NCBI GenBank assembly: GCA_021442155.1 | Contig: CM038223.1 | Coordinates: 28,866,983-28,930,982, forward strand | Source of the DNA: Cymbidium sinense | Taxonomy: Eukaryota > Streptophyta > Magnoliopsida > Asparagales > Orchidaceae | Direction: 5' to 3' | Length of the DNA: 64,000 bases | In this document: in pieces, positions 38,020-50,698 of the stretch | Numbering within the stretch: the stretch's first letter is position 1 | Layout of the letters: every line of letters starts with the position of its first letter | Notes under the pieces: generated by a model | The model's database searches: none | What the model was told of the DNA's origin: nothing | What the model saw: only the letters and a program-made list of their open reading frames with translations | Made by a program: the position numbers and the translations under genes

Positions 38020-38600
38020 CCAATTTATAAATTGGCTTTAGCATTGTGATGCCACATTATTAGCACTGAGGCACTACCCTCTCAGTTTTTAAGATAAGAG
38101 ATCGACCTGATCTTGAACATGCGTAACAAAGCGTACTAGAACATCCACGATAAAGAGCATTTATTACTATTTATAATAATTAATTTTGTAACTGACACCA
38201 TGCAAAAAGTGAGGATGGACAATGATTGAGCACCGAGGTGCTCCGACAAAGTGTTGTAATGCTGGTAAAAAACTTTGTTCTTTTTCATTTAAAGTGTTTG
38301 TTCACCTATCAGATTTGTTGAATCGATCTTTGACTGGCGCTGAGGCACCAAATATAGTGCTAAGGCACCATCAACTAGTCAACCTGATCAAATTATTCCA
38401 ATCTCATGCTATCTTAAGCACTATAATACTGGCCTTATAGCACCAAGACGCTGACCCCTTAGGTTTTGAAGACACAAATTCTCTTCTTATAATACTACAG
38501 TGCTAAGTAATCAATGCCAAGGCACCATATTAATAGTATTGAGGTACTACCATGATAGCGCCTAAGAACCATATTTTTAGTGTCAAAGTGTTATTCCCCA
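38020..38600 (-). repeat. Palindromic GCACC/GGTGC repeats, block 2
   Basis: Here the same word family as in block 1 recurs: GCACTGAGGCACTAC near 38060, GCACCGAGGTGCTCC near 38230, GTGCTAAGGCACC near 38360, AGCACCAAGACGCTG near 38430 and ACTGAGG/AAGGCACC forms to 38590. It flanks the ORF relic on its 5' side, which suggests that array and ORF belong to one element. Confidence 0.6.
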
Positions 38601-38609
38601 AGAAGCACA

Positions 38610-38915
38610 AATTAATATTCACCATGTGAATATTTAAATAATTATGGCCTTCTAAGGGATGTAAGTCCAATCTTTATGTGTTCACCATGCGAACATCCTA
38701 TTGGCATTCCAAAGGATGTAAGTTAAATCTACTTGTTCATCGTACAAACACATTATATACCCAACCGACATTCCAAAGGGATGTACGTCTAATCTACACA
38801 TTCACCATGGATGTAAGTCAAATCTATCTGTTCACCATGCAAATAACTTTACAAAAATTGCTTTCCAATGAATGCAAGCTCAGTCCTACATTTTCCATGA
38901 GAACACCCCTACAAT
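38610..38915. repeat. About 65-bp tandem repeats (TTCACCATG / GGATGTAAGT)
   Basis: A unit containing GTTCACCATGCGAACA, then CATTCCAAAGG-GATGTAAGT-AAATCTA, recurs about five times. The small plus-strand ORF at 38678-38917 simply reads through these repeats. Confidence 0.75.
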
Positions 38916-39878
38916 AAACCTTTAGCTACTCAGGATATTTGAGATAAGGCAACACATGGCTACGAATCAGACTCCATGGGAATTATGGCTAGCCCTCTAA
39001 TATTGGTATAATGGAATAACATAGTCATGGGATGACTGAACCATGGGATCTTGATTAGGATTATTTTCTTATTTCTCTTAGACAATAATTTATACAATGC
39101 CACACACACCAATAGACACCAATTCATATCAAAAGATATGTTTGTTAAGTATGAAGGCTTGCATTCTTAGAAAAGAAAACCATGATCTAAATAAACCCTA
39201 ACACAATGTTAAGGGAAATTTGGTTAAATATATATCAAACTACGTCATGAAAAATATACTCCTACTCATCTCAATAAATATGGTAAAGAGCTTCCATAAA
39301 GATGTTTTTTCTTAAGTGATTAATGACATATTTGATTACCTAAATAGAAATTTTTTTGAAATCTATGGGGTGTCATAAATTTTTCCCACAATATGCCAAA
39401 TGATATGAACATTTTACAATATTTTTCAGCTTTATTTCTAACACTCCTATAAAGTTTCATAATAATACAAGTTATATTTTAATTTAAATAGTCATTTAGA
39501 CCATATAATAATATACTAAATGTAGAAGATTAAAATTGATTCAAAATAATCCTAAATTATATGAAATATTTCTTTTGGAGTTCCACAACTCTAGAGAATA
39601 TTTCCATAATTTTAAAATGTGTTTTGACATTACTTTATATTTTTTTATTTTCTTAATTAATGTATAATATTAAATTTTTACTATTTCAAAAAATAATTGA
39701 AAATTTATGATGTGTTGCTCTAGGCATCTATCAAAATTTAGGTTACATTTCATAACTTAAATTAAAAGTCATAATTTAAATAATAATTAAAATGTAACAT
39801 AATTAATTAAATTAATTAAATTTCATAAAAGAATCATTTGTCTTCAATCCTTAGAGTGAACCTTCATCCTTGGGTGTG
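38916..39878. other. AT-rich stretch without recognisable gene
   Basis: No frame on either strand shows a known domain, and I see no repeat boundary. It may be decayed interior sequence of M1. Confidence 0.5.
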
Positions 39879-42033
39879 GTGTTGACCTTATTAAAACTAA
39901 GGTGTAAGGAAGAGTGGGCCTTACCCCTAGTGAGGCTCACTATTTGTCATACTCTTTAAAATACTAAATTAAACTAAAACAAAAATTAAATTTTAAATTA
40001 AAATCTATCTTGAAATCATTAATCACTTAAACTGACATAACGTGACAAGAATAAATCTAACTTTATTCTTTATTTAAACATAAATAGCTAGGCCTAAAAC
40101 TGGCTCATCATACAAGCCTTACATATTAAATTGTTAGGCCACAAATTTTAGACTTAAGCTAAAGGAGTGTTTATTACACTATTATTGTCTTTTGTAGAGT
40201 GTTGTGCTTAATAAAAAAGGGGTTGCGGTAATAAAGTCAAAAGTCAATTTATTTGCTCAAAATATTAGTTTCTTAAGCCCTATATTGCTCATTAGAATAT
40301 GCAAGCTTTGTATCTGTTGATGCTAGGCCCAAATATATGTAATATAACTAGTTTGTTGTATTTTTTTTCTATTTTTATTTATCTTCATTTTGCAAAACTT
40401 AATATTTTGCTTTCTCTTTCAAAATGTAATTTGTAATTTATGATTATAATAAAGGAACTGAGTAGAGGCTAATTGTTGTGGTCCTAGAAGGCTATATGAT
40501 GCATAGTAGTGTGCTTATACCACAAGTAGGCGAATCTTGAATATCTAAACACGGAGACCCCTACTCACTATTTTATTTATTTGTATACCAAGTTGTATAA
40601 GGTTAGTTGTTCGGCTATCAATTTTAAGTTGTAAAAACCCTATACTATTATTTTGTTTAAAATTTGGTGCTTATCTAATTTGTTCTGTGCATTAGAACTA
40701 CATGCTTTTATACTTTCTTTTTGTGATGATGTTTAGATTGTGTTTGTAGGCTTAAATATTCATTAAGAAATAAAGAATTTAATTTCCCTACCAAACTAAA
40801 GTTAATCAAATCATACAAAAATAAATGCAACTCATAACCTCACCTTATTAAAACCCTTAGCATAAATAATAAAAGCAGCTCAAAAGTCAAGCCATTGGGA
40901 ACCATGACAACATATTCTATCATAAAGCGTATGAATTGAGGCCTTCTCCCATTATAAGATAGTAGAGTTTCTATCCTTTGAGGATGATCACCTTTTTTTG
41001 GGATCACTTTGCCATTTTTTTATTTAGCCTATGACTTTTTCGAATTGCATCTAATTATAAGCATATCTACATACCTAAACCTTAAAATAAATTCAATATT
41101 TAAATATACATAAAAGTTCAAAATAGTTGCATTAGTTAGAAGCACTTCATACAAATCTTGATCTTAGACTTAAGGAGTGAGTTTAGGCTCTTAGATTTCA
41201 TTATTAATAAATAACAATCTTGTTATCTTATATTTCATAAGACTAGCCACATAATTTTAAACAATAGAAGATGTTAATTAGCAATCCATCTAGGTTGGTT
41301 AAAAGTTTTGAAGAGTCGGGATAGATTTACTCCATAGTAAGGGTGAACTTGTAAATCCTTAATTCCCCATGTTAGATTAGGTCAAGTCATTGGCTTATGC
41401 TAGAAGCACCTTTAGTCATAGGGTCTAAGGCATCTTATTTCTCTCATACTATGAGATTTAGTCTTCACCTCTTAGGCTTTTGTATAATATTGTAATATGA
41501 GTTTTAACATTCTAATAAGATGATAACTCAAAATAATAATAAATCTCAATTTCAAAAATATAAAGTCCAACCTAAAATAAGTTGAAGTTTTAATTATGCT
41601 TTTCATATCAAAGTGCATCTTAATTCTTCTAATTGAAATTTTGAAAAGAATGGTTTCAATTAATACATCCCATTTGACTTTCAAATTAACTAGTCTTGGC
41701 ACAAATTTTAAAACTTATAAAGATATTAGTTGAGTACTTAATTGAAATTTTTTTAGGAGATTATCTCTCTTAAGATGTCATTATCTATAGGAGCTTGCAA
41801 ACAAGATTAAAATAAATCCTACCTTACTACACCAATTTAGAGCAGTAAAAAATTATTCGATACATGCAAACCCATCAGCTTTTGGAGTTCTTATTAAGTG
41901 ATTTGATCCATCATAGGGTGATATTTTTCCATCTCAATGTGGTATATTACTCATTGATATAGTGTTTGATCATCTGAATAAGAGCCCCAAGATAAGTTTA
42001 GTGTTGTCATATTTTAATAACCATAAATACAAA

Positions 42034-42062
<29 letters not shown>
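39879..42062 (+). repeat. Shortened LTR of the giant-LTR family (P1)
   Basis: It starts TGTTGACC at 39879, like the family LTR. After about 100 bp it follows the last 2.3 kb of the AB LTR: the GGCTCATC...AAGCC stretch near 40100, ACCAAGTTGTATAAGGTTAG near 40588, the CATAAGACTAGCCACAT stretch near 41235, and the terminal region near 41780-42000 (GGAGCTTGCAAAC, GAGTTCTTATTAAGTGATT). It ends AATAAACACATG after an ATA microsatellite. About 5 kb of LTR middle is missing. No primer site or polypurine tract flanks it, so it looks like a solo LTR of a short subtype or an internally deleted one. Confidence 0.65.
42033..42060. repeat. (ATA)n microsatellite
   Basis: About nine perfect AAT/ATA units lie at the 3' end of LTR P1. 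Confidence 0.9.
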
Positions 42063-42064
<2 letters not shown>

Positions 42065-42607
42065 CACATGAATTTTCAATAATATAGTATTAAATTATAC
42101 ATGTTGTTCAATTGAGTGGTATTATCCTCATTAGTATGATCATATAACTTTTAATATAGATTCCCCATCATTCATTCTTATCATTTGATTAGTAGTTTTT
42201 CATCTTATGTCCAACTCTACCATAATAAAACCTCTATTATGTTATTTAATAGAACTTTCTTTTGTAAACATTTTTATTAATTATGCAACTCTCTGAGTCC
42301 TTATTATTTTTTGTTCTAATCTCTTTCTTATAATCACTCAATGGGTAGTAGTAATTTTCTTTATTATAGCTGAAACTCTTTTAATACTATGTGGCTTAAG
42401 CATGAATGAAAGAAGTTTATGAATTTTGGCATCTTAAATCTAAAAAGGTGGTGAGAAAAATCATTGGCACTAAAGCTTAGATACAATGTAGCTCATAACA
42501 TGCTTTCAATAGAAAGCTGAGTAAAAATAAAAGAAAACTCACATCAAAAAGGAAAGAAATTATATTAAATTAAATAAGTTAAGAGTTAAGCTATTATACA
42601 TTATAAT
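42063..42607. other. AT-rich stretch between LTR P1 and element G2
   Basis: I see no coding frame, repeat or RNA signature here. Confidence 0.4.
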
Positions 42608-43027
42608 TGTATACCAAAAATAAGTAAGCAGCATAGACATTAAAGAATCATTGCATGCATGGAAAGCACAATAAAAACATGGGTGTCGATCACTTGAATA
42701 TAGACCCACCCTTAGAAGGTATTCAAGGAAGAACAACTATTCAAGGTGACTAAAGAACAACACACCCTCTAGCAACAAGGAAAAGTGCCTACTCATGAAA
42801 TCAAGAAACTACATACCCACGACAAGGCACATCACTCGCCAACAAGCACTCTCCTTTAGTCAAGGTGAGTCTTCTGTACATACTTGACCTGTTCATTCTT
42901 GTACTTGTTTCTTGTACTACCCCTCATCCAAAATATTATAAAGGGGTGATTCAATTAGTTGGTTTTAGTATATGTCAATTGACTAGCATTATTTATGGAA
43001 TACCTTAGTTCTCTCCACCTAAACTTT

Positions 43028-43064
<37 letters not shown>

Positions 43065-43260
43065 ATATATATATATAGAATAAGGGAATGTTTCTCCTTT
43101 TTCTTTATACTAAGACTACTTGAAAGATAATAAAATTAGATTTTCTCCATTTCTCTACATTACCTGTTGTTCCTCTCTTCATTAATCATGCTTCCTAGAT
43201 ATCTCCCAAAGTTTTGCTTTGACAACAATCAAATCTGGATCCAATATTCTTTTAAGTGTG
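42608..43260 (+). repeat. 5' LTR of G2
   Basis: The first 310 bp match 57356-57662. The LTR contains a CT microsatellite followed by a TA run. Its 3' end is uncertain because the partner LTR is truncated. A worn primer-site-like stretch (AAGTGTGGTGAGCATGGATG) near 43255-43280 suggests the LTR ends just before it. Confidence 0.7.
43030..43077. repeat. (CT)n followed by (TA)n microsatellite
   Basis: About sixteen CT units run into about seven TA units. They lie inside the G2 5' LTR. Confidence 0.95.
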
Positions 43261-43319
43261 GTGAGCATGGATGAGGGCTAGAAGTATGCGTCAAATACAT
43301 AGGAAGCAAGACCTTCGAT

Positions 43320-44570
43320 CTAGGATCTCTCAACAAAAATGGAGCCAAAATTCAATAATTTACTACCTAATATGACTTGTGATTTTTAAAGGATAAAATC
43401 ACTTGCTTAGTATAGGTGGCCAAGCCAAGGATGGTGGAATACAAAGGACATCAAGATCAGTGATGCATCAAACCCGTTGAGTAAGAAGGGAACTATCTAG
43501 GACACCTACTTTGATGGCAAGTTTTATTATTTCTAGTAAGGAAAAATGAATACACACCTAGAGTGCAGGGGACTTCTGCTAATGCCTTCTCTGTGAGGAT
43601 CACTCAAGCTTGCCCCCACATAGGTTCAAAATTATACAATTGGAATCCTAAAGGGGTCAAATAGACCCGACAAACTATATTGCTTACTTCGAGTCAACAA
43701 CATGGCTATTGGATCTCAATGATATCATAAAGTGTTGCCTTTATTTTTATTACCTTCAAAGAATTAGAATTGAGGTGATTCTGATGCCTCCCACTAAGGG
43801 ACATCTCCTCTTTCCCAAAGTTTATGAAAATCTTTGCTTCATAATTCACTAATGCCTAGAAGCCATTGAAGAACTCTTAGGTTATTGTTCAAATAATGCA
43901 AGAGGTTGGCGAGTCCCTGAGGATATTCAATACTCACTTCTAGCATGAGATACTGGTAGTTAAAGATCTAGAACCTGCAGTACCCAGGCAACACTCACCT
44001 AGGAATTGAAGGAATGGCCATTCAGGTACACCCTCAGAATCCAATAGCCTAAACACTCACCAAACTACTTGAGATAGTGAATAATCATGTGAATGTTGAA
44101 GAGTATAATGAGTCACTCAGTTGACTCCAATGGCCCATGCCACTGACTCATTGAAGAGACCACAATTGAGATGATCACTTGGATATAAATTTTGAGCATG
44201 GAGACCAAATAAGAGAAGGTGACTAGAAATACTCACACCTAGGCAAGACTTCAGGAACCCTAGGACACATCACCTAGGGAATGAATATCCTCAGCTTGCC
44301 ACAATAACACAACAAAGGGTATCAATGGTGAAGTTTATGGAGGCCATCTATAATAAGGATTTCTTTATAAATCCACCACTGTTTAGACTAGATGGTGTGT
44401 GAGATCACTCCAGGTACTGCGCTTACCACAGATATCATGGGTAAGACACAAAGGAATGCCGCCACTTGAGGAGCTTGGTCAACAAATTAATAAAAGCTGG
44501 GAAAATCAAAGTGTTCTTTAGAAGAAAGGATGAAGAAGTCACTGAGATGGGTAATGAACTATCCTAGCAT
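43320..44570 (+). pseudogene. gag: gag relic of G2
   Basis: An ATG-like start near 43340 (MEPKFNNLL) is followed by heavily broken sequence. The diagnostic part is at about 44400-44530: DHSRYCAYHRYHG-stop-DTKECRHLRSL, then VNKLIKAGKIKVFF. It matches the Tat Gag ending C-x-(F/Y)H-x-x-x-GH-x-T-x-x-C-x-x-L followed by I-x-x-L-I-x-x-G-x-(I/L). One position, the GH before D-T, is now a TAA (CAY or CAA origin). N-terminal Gag homology is weak. Confidence 0.7.
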
Positions 44571-44694
44571 GCACCATTGACATTACAAGAGTTAAACGCA
44601 CCATCTTAGGGGAGGGGGAAGGGAGGTCAATATGGAGAGTCTTTATGAAGGGAAAATCTTAAATGACTATGATCTATGGAGGTCAACATAGAAA

Positions 44695-44985
44695 CTAGTA
44701 TGTGTGCACCACACACTGGGATAGTGCCTGTAACTTCTTAGAGAAGGATGGACCCTCCATAGGTAACCCATATAACAATATGGTCATTGACACAACATTA
44801 ATTTCCAGCTACCAATTTAGGAACATATTGATTAACATGGGGAGGTTGGTTAATATCATCTTCAAGTTTGTGTTTGACAAGTTGGGCTTGGTGAGTTCTA
44901 AACTCCTCTCTATGAGAAGACCATTATTTAAATTCTCTAAAGAAAGGAGAGAAACTAAAGCAAAGATTACTATCCTTATGTCCTA
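44695..44985 (+). pseudogene. Protease relic of G2
   Basis: The open frame 44702-44986 reads NPYNNMVIDTTLISSYQFRN, then ILINMGRLVNIIFKFVFDKL and GLVSSKLL. It is collinear with Tat protease (I-x-x-x-x-V-x-R-I-L-V-D-x-G-S-S-x-x-I-L). The active-site D-x-G is replaced by N-M-G, so the enzyme is dead. Confidence 0.7.
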
Positions 44986-45259
44986 GAGGGAGATTGAGAA
45001 GTAGTACACCACAATGACTTCATTATAGTGGAAGCACTGGCTACTTACAATCCCATTTTTGTCTAACCACTACTCAAATATTTAGGGCAGTGGTATCTGC
45101 TTATCATGTAGCTGTCAAATTCTATGAAGGTAGAGAAGAAATCAATGTCAGGGGAAACCTAACCCAATATAGAACCTATTATCCAAGAGCAGTGGGAAAG
45201 TCTAGAAAGGAGGAAGAAGTCCTATAATTAGACATTACCCATATATGAATTGAAATACT

Positions 45260-45525
45260 CGATCAGATACAGGAAGTGTTTACCTACTCCAACTGTGAAT
45301 GAGTTTTTAGGATCAGCTCAGAACCCTAAGCATGGAGATGCCCTCATTTAAACCCTCTAATAAAATACAAATATGTTCACCTAAACTGTAGCTGAGATGC
45401 TAGGCATTGACATCAATGTTAGTTGCCATCATCTTAATATCCAAAAAGATGCTTGCCCCATCAAACAAAAAATAAGAAAGACCATGGTGCTACTAGTCGA
45501 ACTTGTCAAAGAATATGTTGTTGAA
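45260..45525 (+). pseudogene. pol: RT N-terminal relic of G2 (first copy)
   Basis: Decayed sequence reads AEMLGIDINVSCHHLNIQKD, then ACPIKQKIRKTMVLLVELVK and EYVVE. This is the Tat RT start (M-x-G-I-D-x-x-V-x-x-H-x-L-N-I-x-x-x-A-x-P-V-x-Q). It stops at about 45515-45525 where the giant LTR begins. The rest of RT resumes at 50699 with a frame reading KVSKLLKV. Confidence 0.75.
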
Positions 45526-48500
45526 ATTTTTATGTTTGGAACACCACATAGATCTTGGGGGTACTTATTTGGGTAATTAAATACATCATTAAGAGATAAA
45601 TATATTATCTCAAAAGATAAACATATTTCCCTATAATAGATTTGATTATTTAATAAGCACTCCTAAGGCTGATGGCTTTCAATGTATGAGACTTTTCCCT
45701 TGAACTAAATACTGAAGTAGAATAGGGTTAATTTTGTTACAAAGATTGTAGTTTCCTATAAGGCCAAGCCCCTATAGTTAATTATGTCTTATAAATGAAG
45801 GATCTCTTCTTAAGAATAATCTCGATTAAAAAAAAAATTTATTTTTATGGATTTCAAAGCTTATCTTAAAAGGATGATAATTAAGAAAATCAATAGGGAA
45901 TGATCTTAAAAGGGAAAGAGTTCTTTTATAGACCAATCAGTCTTAAGTAAGAGATGCATATAAATGTTGCGAAGCTCAGTAGGCATTTCAACTAACCAAC
46001 CATTAGGTTTTATAATTTTGAGATTGAATTTAGTAAAGTTTGAATTGACATTTTCTTAAAAATTTAGGACTTAGATTCTAGCAGCATTAGTCTATAAAAA
46101 TGCTTAGGTTGAAGACTTATTTTTGGAAGGATGCTTTAAAACCTAAGTCTATAGGTGCTTCTAACACAAGTTAGAGGCTCGACCTAGTTCAACTTTTAGG
46201 AATTATCAGCTCTTTCTCTAACTTGAGAAAATGAACCTATCCCCATTTCTTCTAAACTTATTACCCACCTAGAAGGGCTACTGGCTAACACTACCAAGTA
46301 ATTTTAAATTTATGAATTCATTCTTCATGTTATGCAACATGGTTGAGTTGTTGTATTTAGGAAAGAGACTAATTATGAAGGCTGAGTCTTAAATGGCAAC
46401 AATCGATGGAGGTGAACTTAGTAACTATTGTGTGAGCACCACACAGTGCATGTGACTTTCTCAAAGAAGAAAACTCCCTTTGTAGGCAACCCAAACAATA
46501 GCATGGTCATTGACACAACATTATTTGCATATTTCCTTAAATTAATGGGTGAGTCTGGAAAGGAGGAACAAGTCCTATAATTAGGCATTGTCCATATAGG
46601 AATTGAAGTTCTCGAGATGATAGAGGAAGTGTTGACCTCCTTCAATTGTGAGCAAGTTTTCAGGATCAGCATGACTTTTAACCCTAAGCATAGAGATGCC
46701 CTCATTCAAACCCTCTAAGAAGATACAAATGTGTTAGCTTAACCTACAGTTGAGATGCTAAGCATTGACATCAATGTTAGTTTCATCATCTCAATATCCA
46801 CAAAGATGCTTTCCCCATCAAAAAAATAAAAAAAATATATTATGGTGCGACTCATCTAACCCGTCAAAGAAAATGTTGTTGGAATTTTTATGTTTGGAAC
46901 ACCAGGCAGATCTTAAGGTACTTATTTGGGTAATCAAATACATCATTAAGAGATAAATATATTATCTCAAAATATAAACATATTTTCCTATAATGTATTT
47001 GATTATTTAATACGAACTATTAAGGCTGATGGGTCTTCGATGTACTGAAGACTTTTCTCCTAAACTACATGGAGAAGTAGAATAGAGTTTATTTTCTTAC
47101 AAAATTTGTAGTTCCCTATAATGGCAAGCCCCTATAGTTAATTACATCTTAGAAATGAAGGATCTCTTCCAAAGAATACTCTCAATTAAAAAAATATTTT
47201 TTTATTTCTGTGAATTTCAAAGCTTGACTTAAAAAATGATAATTAAGAAAATTAATAAGGAACACTTTTAAAAGGGAAAGAGATCTTTTGGAAACCAATC
47301 AAGGTTAAGTACGAGGTGCCTATAGATGCTTCGATGCCTAGTAGGCATTTCAACTAACCAACCATTGAGCTTTATAATTTTGAGATTGAATTTAGTAAAG
47401 TTTGAATTGAAATTTTCCTAAAAATTTATGACTTAGATTCTAACAAGACAAGATTGTAGAAATCCTTAAGTTGAAGGCTTATTCCTAGAAGGAAGCTTTA
47501 GAACCTAAGTCTATAGGTGCTTCTAACATAAGAGATGAACTACTTTAGGGCTTCCAACTTAAATCTAAGCCATTTCAAGTTTTTTGATTAATTTGATCAT
47601 ATACTTTTACTTATATTTAAGAGTATGTTGTTTATTAACTAATGGATTCAAAGGATATAATGAATTCCATATTTAGGTTTAAAATTGAGAGATTAATTAA
47701 TTTTGTATTTCTATTGATTAATTGATTCATTATAAATTTAATAAATTATTAACTAAGAATTTGATTAAATTTTTACACTCATAATTATTTTATTAAACCC
47801 TAAGTGTATGATTAATCAAATTCCATGACTTCAAAGGGTTGAAATTTTTTCCTTAAGTGTTATAGTGTTAATAATATTTTTTTTAAATTGATTTTATGAA
47901 TTTTATATTTTCTATAATTTTTTTATTTAATATTTTGAAATTTTTATGATAAATGAGGTTCCTTGCCAATTTAAGTTTACTAAAGTTTCACCCTAATTAG
48001 ATATATAATTTAGGAGTAATTAGGGTTTTAATTATTTTAATAAAATTTAAATTAAGCCTAAATTAAAAAGATTTGATTTTTAGTTTTAATTTTCTTAAAT
48101 TCTCTCCTAGAAGATGCATCCATAGAGGGTTTAGTTAGAATTTTTGAAAATTTTATTGGTTTATTATGATTTTTTGAAGTTCATATTGATTAATTGAATT
48201 TATTAATTCAAATAATTCTCAAATTATGTCATTTGGGGGATTATAGGGTGTCAGTGAGTTTTACTGTTGTTTAAAACTTATTATGATGATTCAACTTATT
48301 TTTATCATTTTTCATGATTTTCCAAATTTAATATTAATTTATTTCATTAAATTAAGGACATATGGCTTGAACATTTTTTATTTAAGATTTAATTGTCAAT
48401 AAATCATGAACAATTTTACCTAAGGTAGGTTTTAAACTTAATTTCAATTCCAAATAGTTTCAAATTAATTTGATTAATGATTTGAGTTTAATTATTTTTA

Positions 48501-50698
48501 TTTAAACCCAAATTAACTTAAAAATACCTAATAAAAATTAGGGACTTTAGGTTTAATGGATTCTTCTCACTAAGATGAATCCATAGAGCCTTTATTTGCC
48601 TTTTTTGGTTGAGTATTTTATTTTCAATTTTCTTTTGAAGTTCTAGTGATTTTTTACCATTTTTAAATTAGAAAAATCCAAAATTTTCATTTTAAATGGT
48701 TGGAGTCTTATGGCACTATTTTCCACATTATGCAGAGCCATTAGACTGGCTGGATCCACACAAATCTAGCTCAGAAAGTAGTAGCCATGCGTGATTATTT
48801 AGAACAATCTGATCTTTGATCGAACGGTCATGCTTTCACCCACGGATCCTATATAGGATTTAATCTGATGTCCAACTAGATCTCAGCTAACTAGATCTTT
48901 GCCATCCGTTCCTAATAGAAGGAATAAATGATAAAAATTGTGCCTTATTTATCAATAGTGGGAATCGAGTGTCATCCATTAATTTCAAGTGATTTCTAGC
49001 AATCTAGGTGGTGGAATCACTTGATTTTATTTATCCATTAAGAATGAATTTAAAACACATCTATATGACTTGATCTCACATGAGATCAATTTCGTTTCAA
49101 AAAGGACCAAAACCTTATGCTTAAAGAGAGGATTCAAAATGCTTTGTGGGGACCTAGCGAGACTCTCGGTGCAAGGAATTGGATTGCCTCCCTGTGGATC
49201 GGTCTAGAGGCAAAGCTTCACTCATTTTTTGGTGGTTTGGTTGAACTTTGGCTTTGCAGCGACGTGGAGATCGGGGGAAGAGTGTGTTCTTCTTCGTTTC
49301 AGTTGAGGAAGGTGATGGAAGGCTCAAATTGGCTTGAGATAAGCTCTCTCTCATTTTTCCATGGATGGTTGAGAGCTCTTAAGGGAAGGGAAGTCAACCA
49401 TGGCCAACCTAGGTGATTGCCACCCTTGGATGAGGAATGGAGGTGAGCAAGTGCATTGAGGAAGAGGTTTGTCTCCATGCTTCTCTCTCTTTCTCCATGA
49501 CATATTCCCCTTTATGAATGGACTTGGACCCTTTAAATTCTCTTAATTTTGGTTGCTAACTATTTTAAACTCATCTTAGGATGAGTTTGGATGCATTTTA
49601 ATGTAATTTGTTTGGGCTTGAGTTCAAATGCCAACATTAAGTCCATTTGGGTTTGATTTGAGTTGAATTAAACTAAGTGTGATGTATCCATTAATTTAAA
49701 TTAGTAATTAATTATTCAAATCATATTTAAGATTATTTATGAGTCAAGCAAGCTCATTTCAATTGGGTTTAGGGACAAATACCTTAGGTTAGTTAACTTA
49801 AGCATATGTTTTTCATGGGTTTAACTTGGGTTATTCCATTTGATAGATTGGATTTAAATTTGGGCATTTATTATGTTTATTCAAGTATTTAATATGATTT
49901 GGATTAAAAAATTTTATTTTATTTAAAGTGAATTTTGAATTTGAACCCATTTCGACACATGTTGGACTAAATGGGTCAACATAGGTTTGATTGGGTCAAA
50001 TGATCAAATTCATCAAATAAAACCTTATAATTGGTCACATTGTGTTTCAAAATAATTTCCAAATAATTTTGGATAAGTAATTTAAATTAATTACAATTTA
50101 ATTTGACTTTGAGTCCAATAAGATCCATTTAGGCCTATTTAGATCAAGTGATCTAATTAGCCCATTTAAGGCCTTATTAGATTTTGATTCATTTAATTCA
50201 TGTTTATACAAGTTTATTTAATGATTTTTAGTCTTTAGAATGATTTAATTTGGTCAAATTATGGTGGGTGACCTTTGACTTGGTGGGACCGACATAAGTC
50301 AGCCCTATATTCAATGATTGATTTTCATTTTGATTTGACTCTATTCATTTTCATGTAATGACTTTATACTTTTTATTTGATATGATTTGAATTTATTTTG
50401 ATTTTATTTGAATTTATTTTGTTTCAAATGGTTTTGAGCTTAAGTAGGATAGTTTGGTTAGACATCCCAATTACTTCAGCCTATGTTTAATTAGATTTAA
50501 TTTTCAATTGGAATGTGTTCAGGTCTATTATTTGTTTAGATTTGGGTTGGGTTTATATCCACCTAATCCTATTAGGTTGGGTCAAACCCTAGGAGAATTC
50601 ACTAGGTCACTAAGCATAGTGATCCAAGTGCTTAAATCAGGAGCTCCTAATATAGAACTAGGTGTCTTAATTCTTAATTTTAGAAATGATGTCAATAA
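45515..50698 (-). repeat. Solo giant LTR inserted in G2 RT (minus orientation)
   Basis: The left end (TTTTTATGTTTGGAACACCACATAGATC) matches the start of M1 at position 1, and the right end on the minus strand (TATTGACATCATTTC near 50698) matches the LTR start TATTGACCTCAC. In between are the family's AT-rich half (47500-48700), the less AT-rich block (48720-49480) and a reduced TTGACC-rich tract. No interior sequence is present, so this is a solo LTR. The first about 750 bp and the adjoining RT are duplicated (46386-47545). ORFs at 49117-49416 and 50454-50768 have no family similarity. Confidence 0.75.
46386..47545 (+). repeat. Tandem duplication unit 2 across the junction
   Basis: It repeats 44620-46200 but lacks roughly 350 bp of the protease-RT interval (from about 44835 to 45190). 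It contains a second RT N-terminal fragment (46640-46880) and a second LTR start (from about 46870). Copies differ at many positions, so the event is old. Confidence 0.78.

Larger units (their letters stand above)
44620..46385 (+). repeat. Tandem duplication unit 1 across the G2 / giant-LTR junction
   Basis: This segment runs from G2 protease and RT start into the first about 750 bp of the inserted minus-strand LTR. It is repeated at 46386-47545. Shared phrases include GTCATTGACACAACATTA, GAGATGCCCTCATT, TTGACATCAATGTTAG and TTTTTATGTTTGGAACACCA. The duplication must postdate the LTR insertion because both copies hold the junction. Confidence 0.8.

Noticed and set aside
49117..49416. A 99-residue ORF in the solo LTR
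   Set aside because: It lies in the less AT-rich LTR block and is absent as a frame from the other LTR copies.
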